This document shows positions 8,672-17,900 of a stretch of 31,575 nucleotides of DNA, piece after piece (the first letter of the stretch is position 1; every line of letters starts with the position of its first letter). The position numbers and the translations under genes were made by a program. The DNA comes from CAZNKU01 sp045545235 (GTDB taxonomy: Bacteria; Bacillota; Clostridia; Monoglobales; Firm-18). The stretch lies in contig JAZQAN010000068.1 of the NCBI GenBank assembly GCA_045545235.1, positions 1-31,575 on the forward strand. The letters are read 5' to 3'. The notes beneath the pieces were generated by a model. It had not been told where the DNA came from. It did no database searches and saw only the letters and a list, made by a program, of their open reading frames with translations.

Positions 8672-8689
8672 TTGCTTTTAGATATATGA

Positions 8690-11600
8690 TTATGACTTGA
8701 GAGCGTTTATCGCATCTCTGTCGGTAGAGTTGATTACTCCGTCAGAGTTTGTATCTGCTGCTTTAAACGACAAACTACCTTCTACTAACAATGTTGTTCC
8801 TGCAATATGTTCATCAACAGCATTTACATCAGAAATATCAATACCTCCATCGCCATTAACATCACCAGTAATAACTACCCAGTATGTGGCAACTATACTG
8901 TCGTCATCAATATCAAGTATTCTTACCTCAGAACCTGTGCTAATGGTTGTATCCGAACACTCAGAATACCATTTATCCTGATCTACGTCAGAAACATAAT
9001 TGCCTAAAAGCGCTGTACTGGTTCCTGCCGGAATACCATAGATAATCATATCTTTGGAATCAATTACAACTGATGCATTTTCTGCATTAAGATACTTGGG
9101 CTTAAGAGCAAGCATAGCTTCCATAAGATTAACACGGTTTGCATTTACTCTACCCTGTGTTGTTGATGCGGGATTGTCGATATAGCCGTCTGCAAGAATA
9201 ATCTCCGCTTCAAGATCAGCCCAAAGGTCTGTTGCATAGTCATTTTCTACAAGAGACTCTGTTTTTTCAAGTTCTTCTTCAAGATATCTTGTATCAACAG
9301 TCTTTGTGATAAGTCTGCCGCCCCAGAGTTCAAGCTGTTCCTTAGCATAAACAAGGTCAAATACAGGAATAGCGGGAGCAACGAATGTTGCTTCTTCGCC
9401 GGCAGGAGCAACCTGTGAATTTACAAGGTCATTTGCACGGTTGTAAGCATCCTTAAATCTGTCATAGGTATAAAGAAGATAATCTTCTCTGTCTGTGTCT
9501 GCATAAGCTTCAACTGCTGTTTTAAGAGCTGCAAGCTTTGTTGCATCGGTAACAGCCTTTGCATCAAGAGCTGCAAGAGCTGTTTCAATAGCTGTAACTG
9601 CTGCTGAATAAGCATTAGCTGAACCGTCGGGATTTGTTACATCCGCAAACATCTTGCTGTGGTCGGGATTGCCCTGGATAAGAGCAAAGCCGGCGGAAAC
9701 AGCGTTCTGATAAGCAGTCCATTCTGCATCAGCATCTGATGCAAAGTCGATTCTCTGACGGTTTGTGCTCATAATATCATCAAGAAGACCGGGAAGACCG
9801 AAATCGTTGTAAACAACAATCTTGTGAGCTCTTGCTTCTGAAGTGCCTGTTGTTGTCTGTCCGAAAAGGTTCTTGCCCTGAACTTCAAACTGAATTGTTA
9901 CTTCGTAGATGCCATAAGGCTGAGCAGCATCGGGATCAACATTTGAAACATAGGGGTTAACAGTACCGTAAGAATCGGTTGTTGCCGATGAATCGTCGAT
10001 TGAAACTATTGCGCCAGAGGTAGGAACGTTTGCACTGATACCTGTGGGAAGAGTACCGGTAACTATTGACTTTTTAATGTCAACAGCACTTGTTACAAGA
10101 CCACTTTCATTGGTAGCAAGAATTGAGAAGAGAGCAGCATTATATACATCTGTTGTATATAAATAGGTGCTGAAATCTTCAAATGTTACATTGTTTGCTG
10201 TTGATTCAGCACTTGTAACATCATAATTACCTGTTGCAGTGTAAAGGTGTGTGTAAACTGATTTAACAAGAGGTGTGCCGTTGTTAATTCTTGCACCGTC
10301 TTCGTCAAGAAGATAGTATGTGAGGTCAAAACGAGCTTCTGTTGTTGCAGCAACTGTACCGGAAATCGCAACATCAACATAACCGTTAGCAGGAATCTTG
10401 TTGCCTGTTGTTACGGAAGCGGTAAGACCTGCGTTATTGGTAAGAGAAATAAGCTCAATTTCATACATTTTATCCTGATCAATTGCTGTTGCGCCAACGG
10501 GAAGCCATCCGGAATTAACGCCGTCGGAGTAGTTTGAAATACGCATCTTTGTGCCATCGGGAACTGAGCCTGCTGTGCAGTTGATTCTGCCGTCGATATC
10601 AATATCAACATCGCTGAGGCTCTGAGGATCTGCAAGACCCATAAGCATTGTTACAAGGTTGATAACTGTTGTCTGAAGATCTTTGTCTTCATCAAGAGCC
10701 TTGAGAATATTGCAGATTGTATCGGTTGCATTAGTGATAGGATTGATAAATGCCTCAAAGCTTGTGATTCCTGCGGGAACACAGCTTGTTGCTGTTGAAG
10801 GTGTAAATGCACCGTTAAGAATATCACTTATCCAGTCAATAAAGAATACACGAACATTCTTTGTGTAAAGAGGACTGCTTGTGTTGTGAGCAAAGAATGT
10901 ATCAAGTTTTTTAACATCAAATGTGAAAATAGTGTCAAGGAAATAATTGAGAAGCGATTCAAAAGTAAGATCAGATGCAACACCTGCACCGTTTGCATCA
11001 GCGAACATTGTGGCGTAGGGAATCCACTCTTTAGGAATGATTTCCCAAAGGATTGTGTCGATTAAATCCCAACCGTCAACACCTGCTGTGCCGGCAGCAA
11101 TCTGTGCCTTAACAGTGTTGTATTGTGCATTATCAAAGAGACAATTGGTGTAATCTTCACACCAAAGGATAAATGCTGTAAGGAATTCACCGGAGGTGGT
11201 GTCCATATCGCAATCAAGACCGATATTATTGTTGAGATAATATGTTCCAAGGTCTGCTGCAATTTCGATTATAGCTGAACGGTAAGCTGCATCTGAAGTA
11301 GTCTCTCTGTCAAGAAGTGCATAATACTGTTCAGGCATTACACTTGCACAGAGTTCACGGAGACCGAGGTATGCTACCTCTTCCATCGTTGCATCCGAAG
11401 GAATTGTCATATGCTTAACGAATTCGTCAACAGCAATACGAGCAATGTAGTCACCGATTTCTTCAAGTGATTTACCATCAGGATTGAAAGCAGCCATATC
11501 CTCGCCGCCGGCTTTGATAATCATGCTCATAACACCGTGAAGGTTATCCTCGAGAAGGTCAACATATGTTTCACCTGCGGGAATAGTGTATGACCATTCA

Positions 11601-12628
11601 AATGTGTAGGTTGTATCTGCTGGTCTTTCAGCCTTAGGAATAAGCATAAGGTCAACAACCTCACCGAACATATCGTTAAGCTGTTCCATAAGACCCTTTT
11701 CTCTGTCAAATGTATAACCAGGAATGTTATAGTTTACATTGATAATCTGATAAAGGTCGCCGCCGTCATCCTGATTTGCTGCAACTGCATCAACAATAAC
11801 ATCTTTAAGTTCATTATTGAGCAGAGGAACTACAAACGCATTAAGAGCCTGATAAATTCCTTCTTCAAGAGCTCTGTATGCATTAGCATCGCCGCCGTCA
11901 ATATCAAGCAGGAAACCAGGCATAACGCCTTCAAAGCCCATTGCAAGTGCTCTTGCACTGCCTTCTTCCATTCCGAGCTGATTATCGCAAAGGAACTGAA
12001 CAAAATAGTCGAGAGTGGGGTCTTCGGGCATTGCTTCTTCATTTACGGGGTGAAGAAGATCCCAAAGAAGCTCATCAAGCCAAGCGTTGAAATCATCAAT
12101 AATGATGCGGAATTCAGGAGGAAGGAAACCTTTTACGATTCCCCATGAAAAACCTGAATCGGGGTCAATCATCTCAACAAGAGTGGGTGCGCAGTTAGCA
12201 AGATAAGTTACAAGACTTTCGATAACATCTACATCGGTCTTGTCTGCTGTTGTTCTGCGAACGCTGGCAATGTTATCTCTGTATGTTTCGAGAACAACGA
12301 GGTCACCAACTGTAAGGCTGCCGTAAAGCCAATTACCTGTCAAATCATAAATTGAATCAAGGGCAGCATCGGTTGATGTAAGGTCGATAGTACCGATAAG
12401 AGGTATATCGAGAACGATTTCTTCTTTGGCGAGCATAATGTCAAGGTCGTCAAGAAGAAGTGAAGCTTTCTGTGCTTTTTCCAGCTCAACTTTATCAATC
12501 GAGTTGTACTGGTCTGTGATAGCACTGTCAAGATAGGGGCTGTGTACGGCTGAAGCAGCAACTGAAACAGTGCCAAAAATCATAATTGCCGACATAAGAA
12601 CAGCCAATAATCTTTTTGCTTTTGACAT
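8690..12628 (-). CDS. Large secreted dockerin protein (1312 aa)
   Basis: Signal peptide at residues 1-27 (cleaved near ASA). About residues 30-720 are an acidic, mostly helical region that I cannot assign. About 720-1000 is beta-rich, and about 1000-1190 holds helical FIVAR-like segments (ALKTAVEAYADTDREDYLLYTYDRF). The C terminus is a type I dockerin with two calcium loops, DVNGDGGIDISD and DTNSDGVINSTD, about 25-30 residues apart. Dockerins dock to cohesins of a cellulosome-like scaffold, so the protein is probably displayed by a scaffoldin encoded elsewhere; no cohesin is visible here. No glycoside hydrolase motif is recognisable. The start is clear (AAAGGAGGTAACTCTA before ATG). A small hairpin (12654-12671) lies in its leader. 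Confidence 0.8.
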   Translation of the reverse strand: MSKAKRLLAVLMSAIMIFGTVSVAASAVHSPYLDSAITDQYNSIDKVELEKAQKASLLLDDLDIMLAKEEIVLDIPLIGTIDLTSTDAALDSIYDLTGNWLYGSLTVGDLVVLETYRDNIASVRRTTADKTDVDVIESLVTYLANCAPTLVEMIDPDSGFSWGIVKGFLPPEFRIIIDDFNAWLDELLWDLLHPVNEEAMPEDPTLDYFVQFLCDNQLGMEEGSARALAMGFEGVMPGFLLDIDGGDANAYRALEEGIYQALNAFVVPLLNNELKDVIVDAVAANQDDGGDLYQIINVNYNIPGYTFDREKGLMEQLNDMFGEVVDLMLIPKAERPADTTYTFEWSYTIPAGETYVDLLEDNLHGVMSMIIKAGGEDMAAFNPDGKSLEEIGDYIARIAVDEFVKHMTIPSDATMEEVAYLGLRELCASVMPEQYYALLDRETTSDAAYRSAIIEIAADLGTYYLNNNIGLDCDMDTTSGEFLTAFILWCEDYTNCLFDNAQYNTVKAQIAAGTAGVDGWDLIDTILWEIIPKEWIPYATMFADANGAGVASDLTFESLLNYFLDTIFTFDVKKLDTFFAHNTSSPLYTKNVRVFFIDWISDILNGAFTPSTATSCVPAGITSFEAFINPITNATDTICNILKALDEDKDLQTTVINLVTMLMGLADPQSLSDVDIDIDGRINCTAGSVPDGTKMRISNYSDGVNSGWLPVGATAIDQDKMYEIELISLTNNAGLTASVTTGNKIPANGYVDVAISGTVAATTEARFDLTYYLLDEDGARINNGTPLVKSVYTHLYTATGNYDVTSAESTANNVTFEDFSTYLYTTDVYNAALFSILATNESGLVTSAVDIKKSIVTGTLPTGISANVPTSGAIVSIDDSSATTDSYGTVNPYVSNVDPDAAQPYGIYEVTIQFEVQGKNLFGQTTTGTSEARAHKIVVYNDFGLPGLLDDIMSTNRQRIDFASDADAEWTAYQNAVSAGFALIQGNPDHSKMFADVTNPDGSANAYSAAVTAIETALAALDAKAVTDATKLAALKTAVEAYADTDREDYLLYTYDRFKDAYNRANDLVNSQVAPAGEEATFVAPAIPVFDLVYAKEQLELWGGRLITKTVDTRYLEEELEKTESLVENDYATDLWADLEAEIILADGYIDNPASTTQGRVNANRVNLMEAMLALKPKYLNAENASVVIDSKDMIIYGIPAGTSTALLGNYVSDVDQDKWYSECSDTTISTGSEVRILDIDDDSIVATYWVVITGDVNGDGGIDISDVNAVDEHIAGTTLLVEGSLSFKAADTNSDGVINSTDRDAINALKS

Positions 12629-12951
12629 TAGAGTTACCTCCTTTTATATTTCCGAAAGACAACCGTCTTTCAATTTGAAAAGTCAGGATGCTTATAAATG
12701 ATGAGATTACAATGCGAAGTGGTAAGAATGAGCAGGTTTGAAATCAAACCGCATCCTTAATTTTGATATAAGCCTGCCCACTCACGTATGCAAACCATCT
12801 GTATCACTCCTCTCAAATGTTGCACCAACATAATATACAAATCAAACTATCAGATTTACATTCAGCAAGCCGAATATAATCGTCCACATCACAAACAGTT
12901 CAATTTATACACAAAACAACCGGAACCATATATATCAAAATGTATTTATTA
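12629..12951. other. Gene-free leader region of the dockerin-protein gene
   Basis: 323 bp between the lipoprotein stop and the dockerin-protein start. It shows a leader hairpin GAAAGAC/GTCTTTC (12654-12671), a second inverted repeat GGTTTGAAATCAAACC (12735-12750), and a 13-codon open frame at 12798-12757 on the minus strand preceded by GAGAGGAG that could be a leader peptide. No agr-type box is present and no terminator follows the lipoprotein, so read-through into this gene is possible. Confidence 0.4.
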
Positions 12952-13596
12952 TCAGCTCAAAAAGTCTATCTGTGCTACAAAATCATCCGCAGCGGAAACA
13001 TCTGCAAGGCCACCATCTTTTGATGTAAGAGTAATCATTATTACTCTTTCGTTGACCTTTGCTAAATAACCATAAGCTTCAAGCTGAGTTCCGTCATCAT
13101 CTGTCATTGCCATTGCAAACCGTTTCATAGGAATTTCATTGATAGTTACATCTTCCAGTTCACCTGTTGCAATTCCTGCAGCGACAGCAGACTGATATGT
13201 ATCAGAAACATATTTATCAAAATCGTTTGCTGTTTTTGTTTTATCCATTATGTTGAACTGGATCGTTCCCTGTTTGTTTTCAAGCATAGGGTCAGTATCA
13301 CTTGACTTTAACTCAAAGTCATCGGGGATTTCCAAGTCGTATGCAGGTGCCATTAACTTGTCATCCTGAACAATAAGGTAGTTATCAGACAAAACTTCTG
13401 TGACATCGTTGCCGTCTGCATCTGTTGCTGCTACAATGAGATTGCCGTTGTCATCCGTTACCCTGCCGCCGTCTTCTGCAGTAATCATTTCATATGATTT
13501 TCCATCCGAACTGATTACTTGCGGTCCTGAAACTTTACAAGAAGAAAGTGCGAGAATAGCTCCGATAAGCAAGAAAATTGGTACTACACGTTTCAT
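12952..13596 (-). CDS. Secreted lipoprotein of unknown function, agr-type promoter
   Basis: A 214-residue protein with a classic lipoprotein signal: MKRVV, hydrophobic core, and lipobox L-S-S-C with acyl-acceptor Cys20. The mature part is acidic, Asp-rich and without a recognised domain; its end (VNERVIMITLTSKDG) looks like the closing strands of a small alpha/beta domain. It should be anchored on the outer face of the membrane. AAAAAGGAGGATTTTT precedes the ATG. About 45-110 bp upstream lies one of the four promoters with paired LytTR boxes, so expression is predicted to rise at high cell density. The nearest downstream gene on the same strand is the dockerin protein, 323 bp away. Confidence 0.8.
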   Translation of the reverse strand: MKRVVPIFLLIGAILALSSCKVSGPQVISSDGKSYEMITAEDGGRVTDDNGNLIVAATDADGNDVTEVLSDNYLIVQDDKLMAPAYDLEIPDDFELKSSDTDPMLENKQGTIQFNIMDKTKTANDFDKYVSDTYQSAVAAGIATGELEDVTINEIPMKRFAMAMTDDDGTQLEAYGYLAKVNERVIMITLTSKDGGLADVSAADDFVAQIDFLS

Positions 13597-13639
13597 AAAA
13601 ATCCTCCTTTTTGATATTCGTTGAGTATTTGCTACTTAC

Positions 13640-13709
13640 ACTTTATGCAAGAATTTTTTTGATTTCAATAGTTTGAACAAAACTGCGGTTTTAGGATGCA
13701 AAATTACCG
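13640..13709 (-). promoter_or_regulatory. agr-type promoter for the lipoprotein gene (LytTR box pair)
   Basis: Read on the minus strand: box 1 CGGTAATTTTGC (13709-13698), box 2 CCGCAGTTTTGT (13688-13677) exactly 21 bp further, 8 bp, -35 TTGAAA (13668-13663), 17 bp, -10 TAAAGT (13645-13640). Transcription would start near 13633, about 37 nt before the ATG. The geometry is identical to the other three sites. The 21-bp period matches the known binding mode of LytTR regulators such as AgrA. Confidence 0.75.
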
Positions 13710-13764
13710 GTTGGCAACGAAATTGTTGGATTGTTTCAGATTTTTTGACTTTTTGATATTCATT

Positions 13765-13884
13765 TCATCGCATATAGATGTTCGTTGCTTCTAATTGTTC
13801 TTTATCTAATTTACGAACTGAATCTAAATCGTTGTTGCTTGAATATTGCATTAATTTTTTCTTTATATATTGGACTTTACACAT
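13765..13884 (-). CDS. Possible small protein (39 aa), unrecognised
   Basis: An open frame starting MCKVQYIKKK and ending EATNIYMR, charged and helix-like, with amino-acid usage that does not look random. There is no good ribosome binding site (only AGGA about 12 bases ahead, inside the hairpin at 13889-13922). It ends 55 bp upstream of the agr-type box of the lipoprotein promoter. It could be a real small gene, a remnant, or chance. Confidence 0.22.
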   Translation of the reverse strand: MCKVQYIKKKLMQYSSNNDLDSVRKLDKEQLEATNIYMR

Positions 13885-13888
13885 AAAG

Positions 13889-13922
13889 AATCGACGATCC
13901 TGAATTATCAGAATCGCCGATT
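13889..13922. terminator. Strong hairpin, probable terminator or attenuator
   Basis: AATCGACGAT (13889-13898) pairs with ATCGCCGATT (13913-13922), with CTGA/TCAG stacking inside. No long T-run follows on either strand, so its role is uncertain. Confidence 0.4.
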
Positions 13923-14496
13923 TGAGAAAATTATAAAATAAAATTTTGAGTGTTTACATAAGACAAAAAACAATCAATTTTTATATTTAATAAAACTTAC
14001 ACAAGAAGTGCTCTCCAAGATGCTTCTCTTAAAAGGCATTACAAGACTTATTAAACAGCAACATATAGCAACAAGAAGAAAACAGACCATAAATTCAAAA
14101 TTTACGGTCTGTTTATAAATAAAAAGTTTTGTATTGTGTGGAGTATATTGAAACAATAGGTGCAAGTGATGATTCTACTACATTCCAAGCGAGATAACCT
14201 GTATTTTGTTTATCATACGAAACCAAACATTCCAGTTTATGAATTATAGCTATAATTAGAATTCTTAGTAAACATAAAATCGATAAATTGGGTTCACTTA
14301 ACATTAAGATGCTTTCGATATGCTTAGAGTATTTCATTAATGATAAACTTCGCCTTACACATAATTTATTTCGCCTTCGTGAGAGTAACAATTGAAGGAA
14401 ATATAAATTTATCCAACTGTTCCATCACTTGGAAGCAAAAAAGCAAGCCCCAAAATTGAATGTTCACAAAATCTTTACAAATGTCGAATGTAACTA
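13923..14496. other. Stretch without a confident gene
   Basis: AT-rich sequence with one clear intrinsic terminator for the minus strand (14080-14114) but no convincing gene upstream of it. A minus-strand frame ending at 14113 (about 74 codons from an internal ATG) runs up to that terminator, yet lacks a ribosome binding site and recognisable sequence character. This may be decayed coding sequence or an untranslated transcript. Confidence 0.4.
14080..14114 (-). terminator. Intrinsic terminator with no assigned gene
   Basis: AAACAGACC (14080-14088) pairs with GGTCTGTTT (14106-14114), extended by AAATT/AATTT inside. On the minus strand it is followed by TTTTCTTCTTG. Such a clear terminator implies a minus-strand transcript from the 14115-14630 region. 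Confidence 0.6.
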
Positions 14497-14628
14497 CTAT
14501 GTATCAGCAAGCATCGCCTTTTGGGGACAAAGGCGGGTTGTTGGGATAATCCCAAGCCCTTAAAGGTTTCAGGAATATTCCTGACAAGTCTGCATTTGGG
14601 TGACCCAACGCAACGCTTGCTGATATAG
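14497..14628. ncRNA. Candidate structured RNA or MITE (four hairpins inside a closing stem)
   Basis: Outer stem: TATCAGCAAGC (14502-14512) with GCTTGCTGATA (14615-14625), plus CTA/TAG beyond a 2-nt bulge. Inside stand four hairpins: CGCCTTT/AAAGGCG (14515-14535), TTGGGAT/ATCCCAA (14541-14555, itself flanked by GGG/CCC), TCAGGAATATTCCTGA (14569-14584) and TTGGG/CCCAA (14596-14608, with TGC/GCA outside it). The whole unit folds as a multi-branched cloverleaf on either strand. It begins 5 bp after the stop of the zinc-ribbon gene. I cannot match it to a known RNA class; a small non-autonomous element with TA at both ends is the main alternative. Confidence 0.45.
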
Positions 14629-14633
14629 GTTAT

Positions 14634-14912
14634 TTAATTTCGGTTGCTTTTCTCATGCTTTTTCATTTCCTTAAATGAAATATCAAGATGACAGTTTGCA
14701 CAATGAAAATATCTTGTTCTAAACTCAACATCACCCACAAAAAAAGTATCTCCTACGGAAAAATCATAATCTTTTGCTTCTGGAGAATTAGAATTTACAA
14801 TTTTACTGATATACCGTAATTCTAATTTTTTTCCGCATTTAGGGCAAAAATGTTTTTTCAAATGAACATAAAACGGATTAGCATCATAAATATATTTTAT
14901 TGCTTTTTTCAT
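14634..14912 (-). CDS. Zinc-ribbon protein downstream of the RHS gene, possible immunity protein
   Basis: A 92-residue protein with one zinc-ribbon pair, CPKC (residues 23-26) and CANC (about 71-74), and no signal peptide or membrane segment, so cytoplasmic. The middle (SPEAKDYDFSVGDTFFVGDVEF) is acidic. Its ATG lies 11 bp after the stop of the giant RHS gene, with AGGAAGGTGG overlapping that gap, so the two are translationally adjacent in one operon. A small cytoplasmic gene directly after an RHS protein is the usual place of the cognate immunity gene in polymorphic toxin systems. That role is inferred from position only; the sequence matches no immunity family that I recognise. Confidence 0.65.
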   Translation of the reverse strand: MKKAIKYIYDANPFYVHLKKHFCPKCGKKLELRYISKIVNSNSPEAKDYDFSVGDTFFVGDVEFRTRYFHCANCHLDISFKEMKKHEKSNRN

Positions 14913-14923
14913 AATCCACCTTC

Positions 14924-17900
14924 CTATCGCTGTGCAGGTTTTACCCTAAAAACAAATCCACCACCAAACAATCCAGCACCTACGCTTGCCTTAGCGGTAA
15001 ATCCTTCGTCAGGGAAAATACCTATCATTGCTTCTGCGCCAACGGAGAGAAGATCACCAGAAACGCCAAATTCAATTTGCCATCCAAACAAATCTAACTC
15101 TGCGGTAGCTCTACCAGTTAACACTGCCGCTTTTGCCTTCGCAGCCAAGCCCGCTCCATTTTTGTATTGTATGCCAGCTTGCACAGTAGCAGTCAATCCA
15201 TCTCCTACACCTTTTAAAGATAGTATCACATTGTTATTTCCAATACCAATTTTTCCAGAAGCATTTCCAGTTGAAACTTTCGCAAATCCACCCAACATTC
15301 CATTGTTTTTACTATCTTTGGAGTTAACTTGCAATCGTCCATTAATTTCACTATAACCACCAGTTAGAGAGCCAGAACCACGTAAAATTCCTTCTTGGAA
15401 TTGGCCGCTAATTGTATTGGTGCTTGGACTAAAGAAATTCACAACAGGCTTAATAATATTATTATTTACCCAATTTGCTGCATTCTTCATCCACTGTGGC
15501 CAATGGCCAGAGGAATCTGACATATTTACTGGGTTATTAAAACAATAAGCAAAAAGATTATAGCCTTGAATATTCTTGCCAGTACCAGATATTTGATTAT
15601 CTACATTTAAAAATCTTTTAACTTCAGTATCATAGTATCTGTTTTGCAGATAGTACATTCCTGTTTCGACATCATAATAATAACCACGGTAACGCAGGGG
15701 ATTAACATTGGCAATATGAGAGGAAGATGTTATTGCCGAGCCGTTTGAATCAGTTACGGAAACAACATTACCCCAGGCATCATAGTCATAATTAGCAACA
15801 AGTGAGCCTGTGCTATCGAAAATTTTAAGAACATCGCCACGCCAGTTACAAATAAAGTAATAATCGCTTGTAGTTGAGCCGTTGTAATAACGCACACCCG
15901 AGGGATTTCCGTCAACATCATAGAAGAACCAGAGCTTTGATGAACCATAAGATTCGTACTGCAAACGGCTACCGACATAATAGTATTCGTGCTTAACGCC
16001 GTTAACAGTTTTTGATGTGCGGAGACCGTCAACATCATAAGTGTAAGAAGCGGTTACTCCGTTGCCTGAAAGCGAAGCAAGCTGTCTACCATTCTGCCAT
16101 GTGAGGGTGTATCCTCTGTAAGAAAGTGGATTGCCAATTTCGTCATAGGTTATGGTTTGTCCGTTATATGAGGTCAGCTTATCTTTCCAGTTGGTGTCAC
16201 CATAGGTATAATTAACAGTGCTTGTGGCTGTAACACCATCAAGACTGCCCCAGGTTAACGGATAGGTGGTAACGCTTGTTATGTTGCTGCCGTTATCGTA
16301 ATTATATACCTCTGTGCAATTTTTTTCAAGGTCATCTGCTCGAATAAGCTGATTAAGTTCATCATAAGTAAACTGCTGCAGTTTTGTATAGGTGGTTTCG
16401 GTGTTCTTATTACGGCGCGATATTTGAGTTATATTTCCGTTTGCATCATAAGTGTAAGCATAAATATATTCATTGAGATGCATCCAGCCGATTTTTGTTG
16501 TACGGTAATCATCGCCGTCCTCTACACAACGGTTTGACATAAAATAAACATAATTACAATTAATTGGTGTTGTTGTGTTTATTGATGCTAAATTTCTTCG
16601 CAGCAAGGAATCGTGTGAATAAGTTGTTGTTATTCCACCAGGAGAAACATAAGATGTCGGCAGATTATCAGAACCGTAAGCAAAAGTTTCTGTTAAACTT
16701 GTTCCACCTGCAAGCGATGTGAAACGGTTAACATTGTTATTCATATCATAGCCGTATTCAGCATCGTAGATATTCTTATTGCTTGAAGGATTTACAACAC
16801 TTTGGCGAACAAGGCGTCCTGTTGAATCATAGGTATAAAGATACTTCTGATTGTTCACAAGATCATTATGTGAGTAAAGGTTGCCTGTTGAATCATAACT
16901 CCAGGTAAAGTTTTGAGTTCCGTTTTGTGAAATGGCAACAACATTTCCGTAGTTGTCATAAGTATAGTCAATATAGTCTCCGTTGCCGTAAGTAACACGG
17001 TTGAGGTTACCGTTATAGCTTCCGTAAGTGTTTGTAGCAAGAGCCTGACTACCAACCTTTGTTTGAGTTACATTACCGAAACTATCATAGACGAAAGAAT
17101 AATTAAAGCCATTGTGAGAAATATTTTTTAAACGATAATCTTCATAGGTATAATTATTTTGCACAGTTTCGCCGTTTGATAAGGTCTGCGACACAGAAGT
17201 TATCGCATCTGTATTGGCATCATATGTATAATTCAAAACATTGCCTTTTTTATCGGTATACGAAGTTAATGTACCTTTAGCATCATTATAGGTATAATAT
17301 TCAGAAACACCGTCATGGTCGGTTGTTGAGGACACGAATGCACCGTTAGAGGTATATGAAGCCTCAGTTTCTATAGATAGCGTCCCTATTCCTTTGATAC
17401 TCAAAGCTGTGGGATTACCATTTGAATCATACTGATAGCAATATTTTGTTCCGCCCTGACTTGTTGCCTGAGTCATGTTATGGTTTGAATCGTATGTATA
17501 GGAATATTGATAACCTTTTGCGTCTGTATATTTAGTCAAATCGTTATTAGAATATTCCATTGCAGAATTTTGCTCAGCATTTGCCTGAACGGTAATGAGA
17601 TTACCATCGCTGTCATAAGTGTATGAGGGTGCTTCGTCACGAACGAGTTGAATGTCATCAAACCAACTCATATTTGACTGACGATAGTTAATAAGATGTA
17701 TTTTGACAGAAGAAGGCGTTTTTTCTTCTGTGGGATTGGCTTTATCTCTGAGTGTAAAAGCACCCATTACATATTGCCAACCCTTAACAGAGCTGTTGAA
17801 GTTAAACCAATTATGGCAATAGGTTCCGTCGCTGTAAATGACTTTAGCACACAGACTGATTTTGTTATTTTCGTTGCTTCCGCCAACCGGATTTGCGTAA

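Noticed and set aside
12757..12798. 13-codon leader frame with GAGAGGAG ahead of it
   Set aside because: Too short to call a gene. There is no run of one amino acid and no following terminator/antiterminator pair to suggest attenuation.
13974..14165. 63-codon minus-strand frame
   Set aside because: It overlaps the terminator at 14080-14114 through both arms and lacks a ribosome binding site.
14113..14391. 92-codon minus-strand frame in the gene-free region
   Set aside because: The only long version needs a TTG start, there is no ribosome binding site and the product has no recognisable character. Its end at a terminator keeps it barely possible.
14550..14566. CCCAAGCCC string recalling the twister ribozyme core
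   Set aside because: The surrounding stems do not follow the twister arrangement; the match is short and likely chance.
14850..15356. 168-codon plus-strand frame opposite the RHS C-terminal region
   Set aside because: It is an antisense shadow of the biased codons of the RHS tail, Pro/Ala-rich by complementarity, with no ribosome binding site.
16370..16386. CTGCAGTTTTGT, similar to half an agr box, inside the RHS gene
   Set aside because: It lies in coding sequence with no second repeat 21 bp away and no promoter.
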